Source: Collinsella intestinalis DSM 13280 (GTDB lineage: Bacteria; Actinomycetota; Coriobacteriia; Coriobacteriales; Coriobacteriaceae). Taken from it: a stretch of 64,000 nt of DNA. The notes under the pieces were generated by a model. The model saw nothing but the letters and a program-made list of their open reading frames with translations. It was not told the DNA's origin and ran no database searches. The position numbers and the translations under genes are program-made. Location of the stretch: NCBI RefSeq assembly GCF_000156175.1, contig NZ_GG692710.1, forward strand, positions 1,047,623 through 1,111,622. The letters are read 5' to 3'. This document shows, piece after piece, positions 44,493 to 52,826 of the stretch. Within the stretch, counting starts at the first letter, position 1. The number at the start of each line of letters is the position of its first letter.

Positions 44493-46385
44493 CTATTGAG
44501 CGAATTGGCTGCTGTAAAGCGTGGCGTAGAACCCTCCCGCAGCGAGAAGCTCGTCATGCGTGCCGCTCTCGACGATGCGACCATCGCGCATGACCAAGAT
44601 GCAATCGGCGTTTCGGATCGTGCTCAGGCGATGCGCGACCACAAAGCTCGTACGGCCCTTCATAAGCTCATCGAACGCGGCTTGGACCTGGAGCTCGGTC
44701 CGCGTATCGATGGAGCTCGTAGCCTCATCGAGCAGCAGAATCGTCGGATCGGCAAGCATGACGCGAGCGATGCACAGCAGCTGGCGCTGACCTTGCGACA
44801 GGGAGCCGCCATCCTCGGGAAGCACCGTGTCGTAGCCATGGGGCAGAGCGCGCACGAACGCGTCGGCATGAGCACGACAGGCGGCCCGCTCAACTTCTTC
44901 GCGCGTGGCGCTCGGACGGCCGTAGGCTATGTTGTCGTGCACGGTGCCCTCGAACAGCCAGCTGTCCTGCAGCACCATGCCGAACGACCGACGCAGACTC
45001 TCGCGGGTGCACGACTCGATGGGCACCCCATCGATGCGAATCTCGCCCGCGCCCACGTCGTAAAAGCGCAGGAGCAAATTGATGAGAGTCGTCTTGCCGC
45101 ACCCAGTGGGGCCCACAAGCGCCATACGCATGCCAGGGCGCGCGTGCAGGCAGATGTCTCGCAGCACGGGACGCTCTTCGACGTAAGAAAAATCAACATG
45201 GTCAAACACGACATCGCCCGCCGCAACAGCCGGGCCTGCCGCATGCACGTCCAACTCGACCGCATCTTCCGCATCCGGCACGTCCTCAACGGCATCGAGG
45301 AGCGTGAAAACGCGGTGCGCCGAGGCATATGCGCCCTGAATCTGCGTCACCACCGCCGAGATCTCGTTGAACGGCTTGGTGTACTGGTTCGCATAAGACA
45401 GGAAGATTTGGACCTCGCCCACAGTAAGCGGGGCGGGGAACCCGGTAATCACGCCGACGAATCCCGCCACGGCCACTGCGGCGTAGATGATGTTGTTTAC
45501 AAAGCGGGTTCCCGGATTGGAGAGCGAGCTTAAAAACTGCGCGCGCTCGCCCGCCGCATAGAGCTCGCCATTGATTGCCGAGAACCCCTCACATGCCCGG
45601 TCACCGTACGCAAACGCGCTCACCAGCCGCTGCGCTCCGACATACTCCTCGATATACGCCGAAAGCCCGCCCTGGATGCGCATCTGCGCAGTGAAGCTCT
45701 TGCCCGACAAGCGCGCCATGGCACTGGCCGCGAGCATGGAAAACGGAGTTGCGAGCACCACCACGAGCGCCATGGGCAGCGAAGTCACGACCATGAAGAC
45801 AAGGGTCGTAAGCACGGTCACCACGCCGCTGAAGAGCTGGTTCAACCCCTGGAGCAGACCGTCACCCACCTGGTCGACATCATTGACCACGCGTGAAATG
45901 AGGTCGCCATGGGCATGCAAATCCACGAGCGACAACGGAACTCGCGTGAGCTTGTCGTTAGCCTCGACGCGCAGGTCGCGCACGGTGACATAAGACACGC
46001 GATTCACGCACACGCCCTGCAACCACTGCAGCAAGGCGCCCGCAACAACCACCGTCGCGAGCTCGATCAACAGCGGGGCGAGCGCGACAAAATCAACCCG
46101 GCCCGTACCCAGAATCATGTCGATGCCGCGGCCGATGAGAATCGGCGTGTAGAGTTGCAGCACCACGCTCGCCGCCGAGCTTGCAAACGCGGCGACCAGC
46201 GTCATTCGGTGCGGACGAACATAGGTCAGCAAGCGGCGCGTGACCTGAGCCGCCGACATCCTTGTGCCCGAGACCGGGTCGCGATCGGGGCCGGACGGTC
46301 CCTTTAGCTCATTCAGGCTCTCGTTGCCGGCAACTGCGGCGGTGATGGTAGCCGCGCCGGCCGTGGATGCGTACGGATTAGGCAT
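44493..46385 (-). CDS. ABC exporter, fused permease and ATPase (second of a pair)
   Basis: A 630-residue half-transporter: six-helix ABC membrane domain (about 50-340) and C-terminal ATPase with Walker A VGPTGCGKTTL, signature SLSQGQRQLLCIARVML, Walker B ILLLDEATSSID and H-loop VAHRLST. It overlaps the preceding half-transporter gene by 8 bp, so the two likely form a heterodimer of the LmrCD/BmrCD multidrug type. About 40 extra residues precede the membrane domain. The start at 46385 is fixed by the overlap and by a G-rich site upstream. Confidence 0.92.
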   Translation of the reverse strand: MPNPYASTAGAATITAAVAGNESLNELKGPSGPDRDPVSGTRMSAAQVTRRLLTYVRPHRMTLVAAFASSAASVVLQLYTPILIGRGIDMILGTGRVDFVALAPLLIELATVVVAGALLQWLQGVCVNRVSYVTVRDLRVEANDKLTRVPLSLVDLHAHGDLISRVVNDVDQVGDGLLQGLNQLFSGVVTVLTTLVFMVVTSLPMALVVVLATPFSMLAASAMARLSGKSFTAQMRIQGGLSAYIEEYVGAQRLVSAFAYGDRACEGFSAINGELYAAGERAQFLSSLSNPGTRFVNNIIYAAVAVAGFVGVITGFPAPLTVGEVQIFLSYANQYTKPFNEISAVVTQIQGAYASAHRVFTLLDAVEDVPDAEDAVELDVHAAGPAVAAGDVVFDHVDFSYVEERPVLRDICLHARPGMRMALVGPTGCGKTTLINLLLRFYDVGAGEIRIDGVPIESCTRESLRRSFGMVLQDSWLFEGTVHDNIAYGRPSATREEVERAACRAHADAFVRALPHGYDTVLPEDGGSLSQGQRQLLCIARVMLADPTILLLDEATSSIDTRTELQVQAAFDELMKGRTSFVVAHRLSTIRNADCILVMRDGRIVESGTHDELLAAGGFYATLYSSQFAQ

Positions 46386-48147
46386 GAGACGTCGCCCCCT
46401 CCCCTGCCCCAAGTTGGGATGCGCAGATTTCGCGGTAGATATCGCAGCTGCTCAGCAGCTCTTCATGCGTGCCCACGCCCACGGCCGAGCCATGCCGCAT
46501 CACGCAGATGAGGTCGGCGTCGCGCACCGAGGACACGCGCTGACTCACGATCACCGTGGTCGGGTCCCCACCCTGCGCGCCCTTCGCGCACGTGAGCCCC
46601 CTAATCGCCGTACGTAGGGAGGCATCGGTCTTGAAGTCGAGCGCCGAAGCCGAATCATCCATGACGATGATCCGAGGGCTGCCCACTAGCGCGCGGGCGA
46701 TGGTCAGACGCTGCCGCTGCCCGCCTGAGAAATTCTTGCCGCCCGCCTCAACCGGTGCGTCGAGCCCCAAGGGAAGCGCGGCCACAAACTCGCGTGCCTG
46801 CGCCGTCTCAAGTGCGGACCACAGGTCGGCGGCCGTGGCGGAAAGATCGCGCCACGTCAGATTCGAGCGTATCGTCCCGCTCACCAACTCGGCTTTCTGC
46901 GGCACAAAACCCACCTGACGACGAAGCGCATCAAGGTCCCAGGCCCGTACATCACGTCCGAGCACCTCGACAGAGCCACCCGTCACTTCGTGAAGACGCG
47001 GAACGAGACTCACGAGTGTTGATTTGCCCGAGCCGGTGCCCCCAATGATCCCAAGCGTCCCGCCCCGAGGCAATTCGAGTGTCACATGGTCGACGGCGTT
47101 CACCGTGCTCCCGGGATACGCAAAGCAGGCATCGCGCAAGGCGATGGCGAATTCCGCATGCTCATCCGGCTCGGTCGCCGCATCGGCCCCCGAACGAATT
47201 CCCGGCTCGCAATCGAGCACCTCCAGGATGCGCCCGGCGCTCGCGCCCGCCTTGGTGAATACCACTACCAAGTTGGCAACATAGACGATCGACAGCAAAG
47301 TCTGCGTCATGTAGTTGACGAACGCCATCACCTCGCCCTGCGTGAGAGCGCCGACATTCACCTGCAGACCTCCCACCCACAGAATCGCGCAGACGGCGAG
47401 ATTCATCACGAGAAACGTCGCGGGGTTGAGCACGCAGGAGAGCTTTCCAACGGCGATGGCAATATCTGCCTGATCATCCGCCGCATGACGGAAGCGCTCA
47501 CGCTCGTGGTCCTCCCGTACAAATGCGCGCACCACGCGAGCGCCCGACAGACCCTCGCGCGTAAGCAAGCCGATGCGATCGAGCTTTTGCTGCATGCGCT
47601 TGAAATACGGGACGCAGCGGGCCATCACGAACCAGAAAATACCGCCGATGAGTGGCATTGAGATAAAGAAGATGATGCTCAGCTTCGCATCGATGGCCAT
47701 CGCGGCGATCATCGAGCCCACCGAAAGCAGCGGCCAGCGCGTGAGCTGACGCACGCCCAAAGCGATGGCAAGCTGAACCTGATTGACATCGTTGGTGATA
47801 CGGGTGATGAGCGATGGCGTACCGAAACGGTCGATCTCGGCATAGGACAGGGCATTAACGCGCTCGAACAAGGCGTTTCGCATGTCGGTTCCCATGCCCT
47901 GCGAAGCACGAGACGCCATTTTTTGGCAGACAAGCGTAAAAACAAAACCCGCGCACGCCATGAGCACAAGCAAACCACCGTATGCAAGCACGATTTCCAC
48001 GCTGCGGCCGCCCACCCCACGGTCGATTATCCGCATCACCACGAGAGGGGTGGTCAGGTCGAACACGACCTCGATCAGTTTGCTGAGGGGCCCGAGGATG
48101 CACTCGAGGCGAAAGGGCCTATAGAATCGCTTAAGAAGCTCGATCAT
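46378..48147 (-). CDS. ABC exporter, fused permease and ATPase (first of a pair)
   Basis: A 589-residue half-transporter with membrane domain and ATPase: Walker A IIGGTGSGKSTL, signature NFSGGQRQRLTIARAL, then IIVMDDSASALDFKTD. Here the Walker B glutamate position is Asp-Asp-Ser instead of Asp-Glu, as in the degenerate site of heterodimeric ABC exporters; the partner gene at 44493-46385 keeps the glutamate. This supports a heterodimer. The start is uncertain: ATG codons at 48147 and 48156 both have weak ribosome-binding sites. Confidence 0.9.
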   Translation of the reverse strand: MIELLKRFYRPFRLECILGPLSKLIEVVFDLTTPLVVMRIIDRGVGGRSVEIVLAYGGLLVLMACAGFVFTLVCQKMASRASQGMGTDMRNALFERVNALSYAEIDRFGTPSLITRITNDVNQVQLAIALGVRQLTRWPLLSVGSMIAAMAIDAKLSIIFFISMPLIGGIFWFVMARCVPYFKRMQQKLDRIGLLTREGLSGARVVRAFVREDHERERFRHAADDQADIAIAVGKLSCVLNPATFLVMNLAVCAILWVGGLQVNVGALTQGEVMAFVNYMTQTLLSIVYVANLVVVFTKAGASAGRILEVLDCEPGIRSGADAATEPDEHAEFAIALRDACFAYPGSTVNAVDHVTLELPRGGTLGIIGGTGSGKSTLVSLVPRLHEVTGGSVEVLGRDVRAWDLDALRRQVGFVPQKAELVSGTIRSNLTWRDLSATAADLWSALETAQAREFVAALPLGLDAPVEAGGKNFSGGQRQRLTIARALVGSPRIIVMDDSASALDFKTDASLRTAIRGLTCAKGAQGGDPTTVIVSQRVSSVRDADLICVMRHGSAVGVGTHEELLSSCDIYREICASQLGAGEGATSHA

Positions 48148-48286
48148 GCAGGACATTCCCAAATCGAAGGCGCTTACATCCAAGGAGGCCCGGCCAAACG
48201 CCAACACGGGCCAACGTCCCGTATTCTACTCTGCCGATTACCAGCTCCCGATTAATTGCCCGTGAAAATACGTCGCACCCAACAAT

Positions 48287-48349
48287 GCGTACACGGCAGA
48301 CGCAAGGGCGCACATGGCAGACACCAAGGCGTACATGGCAGGTGCGCGG
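48287..48349. repeat. Three 21-bp tandem repeats
   Basis: Three consecutive 21-bp units begin GCGTACACGGCAGACGCAAG, GCGCACATGGCAGACACCAA and GCGTACATGGCAGGTGCGCG. They share GCGYACAYGGCAG at their left. They are too short, adjacent and without spacers to be CRISPR. Confidence 0.75.
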
Positions 48350-48408
48350 GCCCTCGAGCAGCAAATGCCGTCCAATAGGGGGTTTGTTTTTATTCGTTTT
48401 CCCGGAAG

Positions 48409-48612
48409 TGGTCAAAATACCCTAATAGTGCGCCGAAAAGAGGGGCATCGAAGCCGTGCATAAAAATGGATTCGTCCGAATCCTGGCATTTTGCCCAATT
48501 GTCACGCAAGCGTTCGGCAATATGGCCCCCTCGGCAGACCATTGCCCTCCCTTTCCGGCTTCCGACCAACTCTGGAAGCGAAATTCAGCGCACAATCAGG
48601 GTATTTTGACCA
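48409..48612. repeat. 204-bp element with 25-bp terminal inverted repeats
   Basis: TGGTCAAAATACCCT plus ten more bases at 48409-48433 is matched in inverted form at 48588-48612 with 23 of 25 positions identical. Some similarity (CGTTTTC) continues outside the arms. No coding potential lies inside. This has the look of a small nonautonomous mobile element (MITE) or a structured RNA. Confidence 0.6.
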
Positions 48613-48880
48613 TAACGCCGAAAACGCACGAAGCGATTTCCGTCATTCGCAAAAACTTATTCATTGTGCGTGGCGAAACTTTGATTTTTATTCATTTGCG
48701 GAAAAACGAGGACCGCAGGGCAACAGTGACGCCCAAATCGGACACACACTCGGACACGCACGGGATGGGACGCAATGCCCTCCAGCGCCCCCCAACAGCT
48801 AACATCGCTGAATGGGCGTGCGCATCGAGCGCTGCGTGCGTACCGAGCACCGCGCGCATCGAGCATCGAATCAGGGCATG

Positions 48881-48903
48881 AAAAAAGCCCCATTGCTGGG
48901 GCT
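48881..48903 (-). terminator. Intrinsic terminator of tRNA-Leu(CAG)
   Basis: On the minus strand AGCCCC and GGGGCT pair around AGCAAT and are followed by TTTTT. It lies 11 bp past the tRNA 3' end. Confidence 0.85.
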
Positions 48904-48914
48904 CTCTCAATCAG

Positions 48915-49001
48915 TGGTGCGGGCGAAAGGACTTGAACCTTCACGGGGTTGCCCCCATATGGACCTGAACCATACGCGTCTGCCAATTCCGCCACGCCCG
49001 C
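48915..49001 (-). tRNA. tRNA-Leu (anticodon CAG)
   Basis: A class II tRNA on the minus strand: acceptor GCGGGCG/CGCCCGC, anticodon stem TATGG/CCATA with loop TTCAGGT (anticodon CAG), long variable arm (TGGGGGCAACCCCG), T-loop TTCAAGT and encoded CCA at 48915-48917. Confidence 0.95.
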
Positions 49002-49011
49002 GTGACTTCCA

Positions 49012-49040
49012 ATAATAGTGAAAGACACGGGGACGGGCAA
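49012..49040 (-). promoter_or_regulatory. Promoter of tRNA-Leu(CAG)
   Basis: On the minus strand TTGCCC (49035-49040) and TATTAT (49012-49017) are separated by exactly 17 bp, and the tRNA begins 10 bp after the -10 box. An A/T-rich run with AAAAAAGTTCTTGC lies directly upstream, as at the tRNA-Asp promoter. Confidence 0.7.
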
Positions 49041-49190
49041 GAACTTTTTTCATTTTTTCTCACCAGGCGCTTCGATACGACCCCAACCGCACCGGCGGGC
49101 CACGCGAGCGCATCGATTGCCAGGAATGCCTCCATGAACGTGGCCACATTCTGAGCGAGTGCGAACAGGGCAGCAGGCGGCACCCGCGCA

Positions 49191-49199
49191 TGGTACACT
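49191..49199 (+). promoter_or_regulatory. Extended -10 promoter of tRNA-Leu(TAA)
   Basis: TGGTACACT (TG-n-TACACT) lies 10 bp before the tRNA 5' end. No -35 hexamer is visible, which is usual for extended -10 promoters. Confidence 0.4.
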
Positions 49200-49209
49200 T
49201 CTCCCCTAT

Positions 49210-49294
49210 GGAGGCGTGGCGGAATTGGCATACGCAGGAGACTTAAAATCTTCGGCCTTCGGGATTGTGGGTTCGAGTCCCACCGCCTCTACCA
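49210..49294 (+). tRNA. tRNA-Leu (anticodon TAA)
   Basis: A class II tRNA on the plus strand: acceptor GGAGGCG/CGCCTCT, anticodon loop CTTAAAA (anticodon TAA), long variable arm, T-arm GTGGG-TTCGAGT-CCCAC, discriminator A and encoded CCA at 49292-49294. It is divergent from tRNA-Leu(CAG), 208 bp apart; no gene was seen between them. Confidence 0.95.
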
Positions 49295-49302
49295 GGATGA
49301 AA

Positions 49303-49326
49303 AAGCCCTCCGGCTACGGAGGGCTT
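49303..49326 (+). terminator. Terminator between tRNA-Leu(TAA) and ppx/gppA-family gene
   Basis: AAGCCCTCCG and CGGAGGGCTT pair perfectly around GCTA, giving a 10-bp stem. It is followed by ACTTGTTT on the plus strand and preceded by AA(A) on the other, so it can serve both convergent genes. Confidence 0.8.
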
Positions 49327-49332
49327 ACTTGT

Positions 49333-50310
49333 TTACCAACTGGATAGCTCGGGGATCCAACCGATGACGGTGCGACCGCTCATGGCCGCCTCGTAAATCG
49401 TTGCCGCCGCACCTGCAAGCAGGCTGTTCTCACTCACCGTCAGGCGGCCGTACCCGCCGGCGCGCATGAGCTCGCGCACTACGATCGCACCCGCCAAGAT
49501 CACCGGCGCGCGCTTGGCCTGGATGCCCGGAAGCTGCGCAATTTGCTCAACGGTGAGGCTTCTCATCCGGTCGATACCGTCCTCGACCTGCTCGATCGTC
49601 AAATCTCGCAGATGCACGAAATGCGAGTCGTACACCGCGAGCTCGTGGACCATCGCAACAAGCGTGGTCACGGTGCCGCCCACGGCGACAAGCCGCTCCG
49701 GGCGGTTGGCAAGTCCCGCCCAATAGGGCTCGAACTGCGCGCGCGCCCATGCCGCGGCCTTATCCACCTCGTCGGCACTCGGCGGAACACTTGAGAAGAA
49801 GCGCTCCGTCACACGACGGCATCCGATGTTGAGCGACTCGGTGCAATCGAGCTCCAGGCCCCCATCGCATGCGCGCCCAACCACCAGCTCCGTCGACCCG
49901 CCGCCGGAATCGGCTACGGCAATGCGCTCGTTTGCAAAGTCGTGCGCGACGCCGTAAAACGTCAAGCGAGCCTCAACCTCGCCAGGAATGACCTGCGGAA
50001 CAAGCCCGAGATCTCGCAAGCGATCCAGCAGATCATTGCCATTGGACACATCGCGGGCAGCACTCGTCAGCGTGCAGCACACGTGTTGAGCACCGAATTC
50101 TCGCGCCTTGCGGACGAATTCGGCGCAGGCCTGCGTAACGCGGTCGATCGCGGCGGGGGCAAAGACGCCGGTAGCGTCCACCCGCTCGCCCAGGTCGGTA
50201 ATGACGGTGCGCTTGATCGATGCCGTGATTTGACCGTTGCTCATCTCGGCGCACAGCAAACGAGAGGACACCGTTCCCAAGTCGATAGCGGCGATCTTCA
50301 CCGTGCTCAC
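49333..50310 (-). CDS. Ppx/GppA-family phosphatase (exopolyphosphatase / pppGpp hydrolase)
   Basis: A 325-residue protein of the actin-like ATPase fold. IAAIDLGTVSSRLLCAEM is the first phosphate loop, VADSGGGSTELVVG the second, and VAVGGTVTTLVAM the third. It degrades polyphosphate or converts pppGpp to ppGpp; single-module forms like this occur in Actinobacteria. Translation starts at GTG, overlapping the preceding FtsB/DivIC stop by four bases (GTGA), indicating coupling. Confidence 0.93.
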   Translation of the reverse strand: MSTVKIAAIDLGTVSSRLLCAEMSNGQITASIKRTVITDLGERVDATGVFAPAAIDRVTQACAEFVRKAREFGAQHVCCTLTSAARDVSNGNDLLDRLRDLGLVPQVIPGEVEARLTFYGVAHDFANERIAVADSGGGSTELVVGRACDGGLELDCTESLNIGCRRVTERFFSSVPPSADEVDKAAAWARAQFEPYWAGLANRPERLVAVGGTVTTLVAMVHELAVYDSHFVHLRDLTIEQVEDGIDRMRSLTVEQIAQLPGIQAKRAPVILAGAIVVRELMRAGGYGRLTVSENSLLAGAAATIYEAAMSGRTVIGWIPELSSW

Positions 50311-51242
50311 TCCTTCTCCCCCGTCGAGACCACGGCCATGCCTTTCGCGCCGTCAAACCCGAAAAGCACGTCGAGCACCTTCCAATACCAAGGGGAGTTC
50401 TCCAACACGGCACGCTCGGCGGCCTCGACTTCCGCAGAGGTCATCGGCTTTTTCGAAGGGTCGGCCGCGGCGGCGCTCGACCCGGTCTTGTCCTTGTTCG
50501 CGGCGTCGGCACCCTTCAGCGGCTGGGAATCCTTATCGGAGTCGACTTTGGCGGGGTCCTCGGCAGATGCCTCGTCCGAAGCGCCCTCGCCCTCCTCGGC
50601 GGGCTTGCTCGGATCGACCACAACCGGATTGCCCTCGCTGTCCAAACCCTCGACGGTGATGATCTGCTCGCCGGGCATCACCATGCCCAAGTCTTTGCGC
50701 GCCGTGTCCTCGATACCCTCCTGGGACATGAGGCTGCCCACCTCGTCACCGAGAGTCTCGTTGTACTCCTTGCGAATCGCGGTTTGCTCCTCGAGGATCA
50801 TCACCGTGCGGCGCGCGATGTAGAAATCCTTCACCGGGCCGTAAATCCCCACCAACACCAGCGCGACCACAGCGCCATAAAAGAGATAGCGGCGCGGACC
50901 GGTGGTCAGGGCGTAGAACCACCGCACCACCGCGTTATCCGAAGCGTAGCGCATGAGATCCTGTTGGGCCGGGCGCGGTGCCTTGCCGCCTTTCGCGCGC
51001 GGGGAGCCACTCGCAACCGGAGCGCCGGCAACCGACTTACGCGTGGAGTGCGAAGCGGTCGCGGCCTGTTTGCGAGCGGCGCGGCGCTCCTGCTTCTCGC
51101 GCTTGACCACATCGCTACCGCGGGCTGAACGCTTATGCGGTTTGGACGGGGCCGCTGCCGCAGCAGCGGCGGACAGATCCCCGGTCTTATCGGGATCGCC
51201 CATGCGGGCGGAAGATGTTTTGTTCGAAGAAGAAATAGCCAT
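50307..51242 (-). CDS. FtsB/DivIC family septum formation initiator
   Basis: A 311-residue single-pass membrane protein of the divisome. About 110 basic, Ala/Ser-rich cytoplasmic residues precede the helix (about 119-139), then a coiled coil (RRTVMILEEQTAIRKEYNET) and the conserved DivIC segment EDTARKDLGMVMPGEQIITV. A long acidic, disordered extracellular extension (about 205-280) is unusual compared with the roughly 100-residue E. coli FtsB. It is coupled to the downstream Ppx/GppA gene. Confidence 0.88.
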   Translation of the reverse strand: MAISSSNKTSSARMGDPDKTGDLSAAAAAAAPSKPHKRSARGSDVVKREKQERRAARKQAATASHSTRKSVAGAPVASGSPRAKGGKAPRPAQQDLMRYASDNAVVRWFYALTTGPRRYLFYGAVVALVLVGIYGPVKDFYIARRTVMILEEQTAIRKEYNETLGDEVGSLMSQEGIEDTARKDLGMVMPGEQIITVEGLDSEGNPVVVDPSKPAEEGEGASDEASAEDPAKVDSDKDSQPLKGADAANKDKTGSSAAAADPSKKPMTSAEVEAAERAVLENSPWYWKVLDVLFGFDGAKGMAVVSTGEKE

Positions 51243-51288
51243 GGGCGCCTTGTGTGATTGAAGGTGTATGTGCGCTTATGCGCTGTCC

Positions 51289-51297
51289 ATTATCGCA
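51289..51297 (-). promoter_or_regulatory. Extended -10 promoter for the ftsB/divIC-ppx operon
   Basis: On the minus strand TGCGATAAT (TG-n-GATAAT) lies 47 bp before the start codon. No -35 hexamer is evident. The rest of the 248-bp gap up to the tetR stop is G/C-rich and holds no gene I can support. Confidence 0.4.
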
Positions 51298-51490
51298 CGG
51301 CGGGCTCTGGCGGGGATGCAGGCTTTGTGGTTGCTGCGACGGGACGCGCTCGACGGCGCGCGCCCCGTCGAAGTTGCCGCGCCGGCGGGGCGGCGGGAGA
51401 ACGCCTGCGGGTGCAATCGTGCAGAGTCCACCCGCCGCCCGAATCAAGCGGTCCCGCCCCCAACCAAGAACCGGGCCAATAGAACAAAAC

Positions 51491-52057
51491 CTAATAGAGG
51501 GCCAGCTCGACCAGCGCAAAAAGCGTTTCGCACGAGAAGTCGTCGCGCTTGATGCCCATGAGCATCGCCGTCCACACGAATTCGGCCACCTTGCCCATGT
51601 CGAGCTCGGCGCGAGCGCGCTCCGAAATCGCCGCATCGCGCTCAAACGCATGGCGCACGGTGAGCTGGATGTCCTGCAGGCAGGCACGCTCGGCCTCGGC
51701 GGCGCGCTGACGCGTGCGACCATCGGCCGCACCCGCGTCCCGCAGCCATGTGCTTCGAAAACCACGCAGTGATTCCGCGAGCGTCTCCGTGAGCTTGCGG
51801 CAATAATCCAGCGCCGAACCCGCCTCGCGGGCGCACTGGTTCAGGTCCGCCCCGCTCAGCGCCTCTCGCCAAAAACGCCTCAGCACCTCGGTGCGCAATT
51901 CGGCGATGTCGGGGATGTGGTTGTACATGGTTCCGGTTGCCACACCACACGCTTCGGCGACCGCGCGGACGCTCAAGGAGGAAAGGCCCTCCCGTTGGGC
52001 TTTCTCGTACGCGACGTCGATGATCTGCTCTTTGGTGATGGCTTTCCTACTCCCCAC
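51491..52057 (-). CDS. TetR/AcrR-family transcriptional regulator
   Basis: A 188-residue repressor. The N-terminal helix-turn-helix is ITKEQIIDVAYEKAQREG, SVRAVAEACGVATGTMYNHI. The C-terminal ligand domain is alpha-helical with no recognisable ligand. A GTG start at 52057 has AAAGGAA 6 nt upstream. It is divergent from a pair of small membrane-protein genes; two near-palindromic TGAAC-N3-GTTCA sites in the shared region are probable operators. Confidence 0.92.
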   Translation of the reverse strand: MGSRKAITKEQIIDVAYEKAQREGLSSLSVRAVAEACGVATGTMYNHIPDIAELRTEVLRRFWREALSGADLNQCAREAGSALDYCRKLTETLAESLRGFRSTWLRDAGAADGRTRQRAAEAERACLQDIQLTVRHAFERDAAISERARAELDMGKVAEFVWTAMLMGIKRDDFSCETLFALVELALY

Positions 52058-52208
52058 GGCGGGTTCCTTTCCTCACGTTTTCCAGGCATCGCCCGACCGC
52101 ACCCCTTATGGCAGGCAATTCCGCCAGCTGAACAAGCTCGTGAAACGTTCAGGGTGAATCCGGAAATCGACCGTTGTTTCTTGCCCGGCCCGTCCTCGAA
52201 CCCTAACA

Positions 52209-52236
52209 TGAACATTGTTCAGATGAACGTTGTTCA
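52209..52236. promoter_or_regulatory. Tandem TetR-type operators
   Basis: TGAACATTGTTCA (52209-52221, perfect palindrome) and TGAACGTTGTTCA (52224-52236) lie 15 bp apart centre to centre, with a further GAACAAC half-site near 52247. They overlap a possible promoter for the plus-strand genes (-10 TATTAT at 52237-52242), so binding would block transcription. Confidence 0.7.
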
Positions 52237-52283
52237 TATTATATGCGAACAACGCACGTTTTACTCGTGGAAAGGAAAGACGT

Positions 52284-52775
52284 ATGTCCCCCATGCTCAT
52301 ATTCGCCAGCCTCGCCATCACAAGCGCACTCGTCCTCTACACCATCGGCGTCTTCAAAGAACGGGCCGACGGAAGCCTGCGCGGGTCGCACGTCGTCTTG
52401 TTCTGGATCGGCCTGGCCTGTGACACCACCGGCACCACCCTGATGTCCATCATGGCCCGCACCAGCGCCGAAGCCGCCCCCGCGATCCACGGCATCACCG
52501 GGCTCGCCGCGATCCTGCTAATGCTCTTCCATGCCGGCTGGGCGACGCTCGTCTACTTCCAGGGTAAGCGCGGTGGCGCGGCCGCCCTCAAGCGCGAGCG
52601 CACCTTCCATCGCCTGAGCGCCGCCGTGTGGGTCGCCTGGCTCGTCCCCTATGTCATTGGCATGCTCGTCGGCATCCCCATGATCAAGCTCGGCACGGTC
52701 CCCGCCGTGATCGCGAGCCTCGTGGTCGCGGCCATCGCCGCCGTGCTCGTGTTCCGTCCGGCCAAACGTTCCTAA
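52284..52775 (+). CDS. HsmA/TIGR03987-family small membrane protein
   Basis: A 163-residue membrane protein with four to five helices. MSPMLIFASLAITSALVLYT, then VVLFWIGLACDTTGTTLMS and HGITGLAAILLMLFHAGWA resemble the TIGR03987 family, which is often found beside TetR regulators; function unknown. The start at 52284 has AAAGGAAAG upstream at good spacing. It is under apparent control of the divergent TetR protein and is followed by another membrane protein after 51 bp. Confidence 0.78.
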   Translation: MSPMLIFASLAITSALVLYTIGVFKERADGSLRGSHVVLFWIGLACDTTGTTLMSIMARTSAEAAPAIHGITGLAAILLMLFHAGWATLVYFQGKRGGAAALKRERTFHRLSAAVWVAWLVPYVIGMLVGIPMIKLGTVPAVIASLVVAAIAAVLVFRPAKRS

Positions 52776-52826
52776 GGCGCACGCGTTCCGGACACCCCGT
52801 CCCATCCATTCGTCAGGAGGCGCATC

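Larger units (their letters stand above)
48148..48880. other. Noncoding, repeat-rich stretch before tRNA-Leu
   Basis: About 730 bp without a gene I can support. It contains three 21-bp tandem repeats (48287-48349), a 204-bp element bounded by 25-bp inverted repeats (48409-48612), a short palindrome (GGATTCG/CGAATCC at 48468-48483) and a duplicated TTTTTATTC word (near 48389 and 48687). Base composition is more A/T-rich than flanking genes. Confidence 0.65.

Noticed and set aside
48287-48349. Possible CRISPR array
   Set aside because: Units are 21 bp, directly adjacent with no spacers, and no cas genes are nearby.
48131-48415. A 94-codon minus-strand frame with repeated CHVR segments
   Set aside because: The repeats come from the 21-bp tandem units; no ribosome-binding site and no domain support coding.
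48941-49231. A 96-codon minus-strand frame spanning the gap between the two tRNA-Leu genes
   Set aside because: It overlaps the tRNA gene, has no ribosome-binding site and no recognisable domain.
51258-51552. Several short frames between tetR and the FtsB-like gene
   Set aside because: High-GC shadows without ribosome-binding sites or domain similarity.
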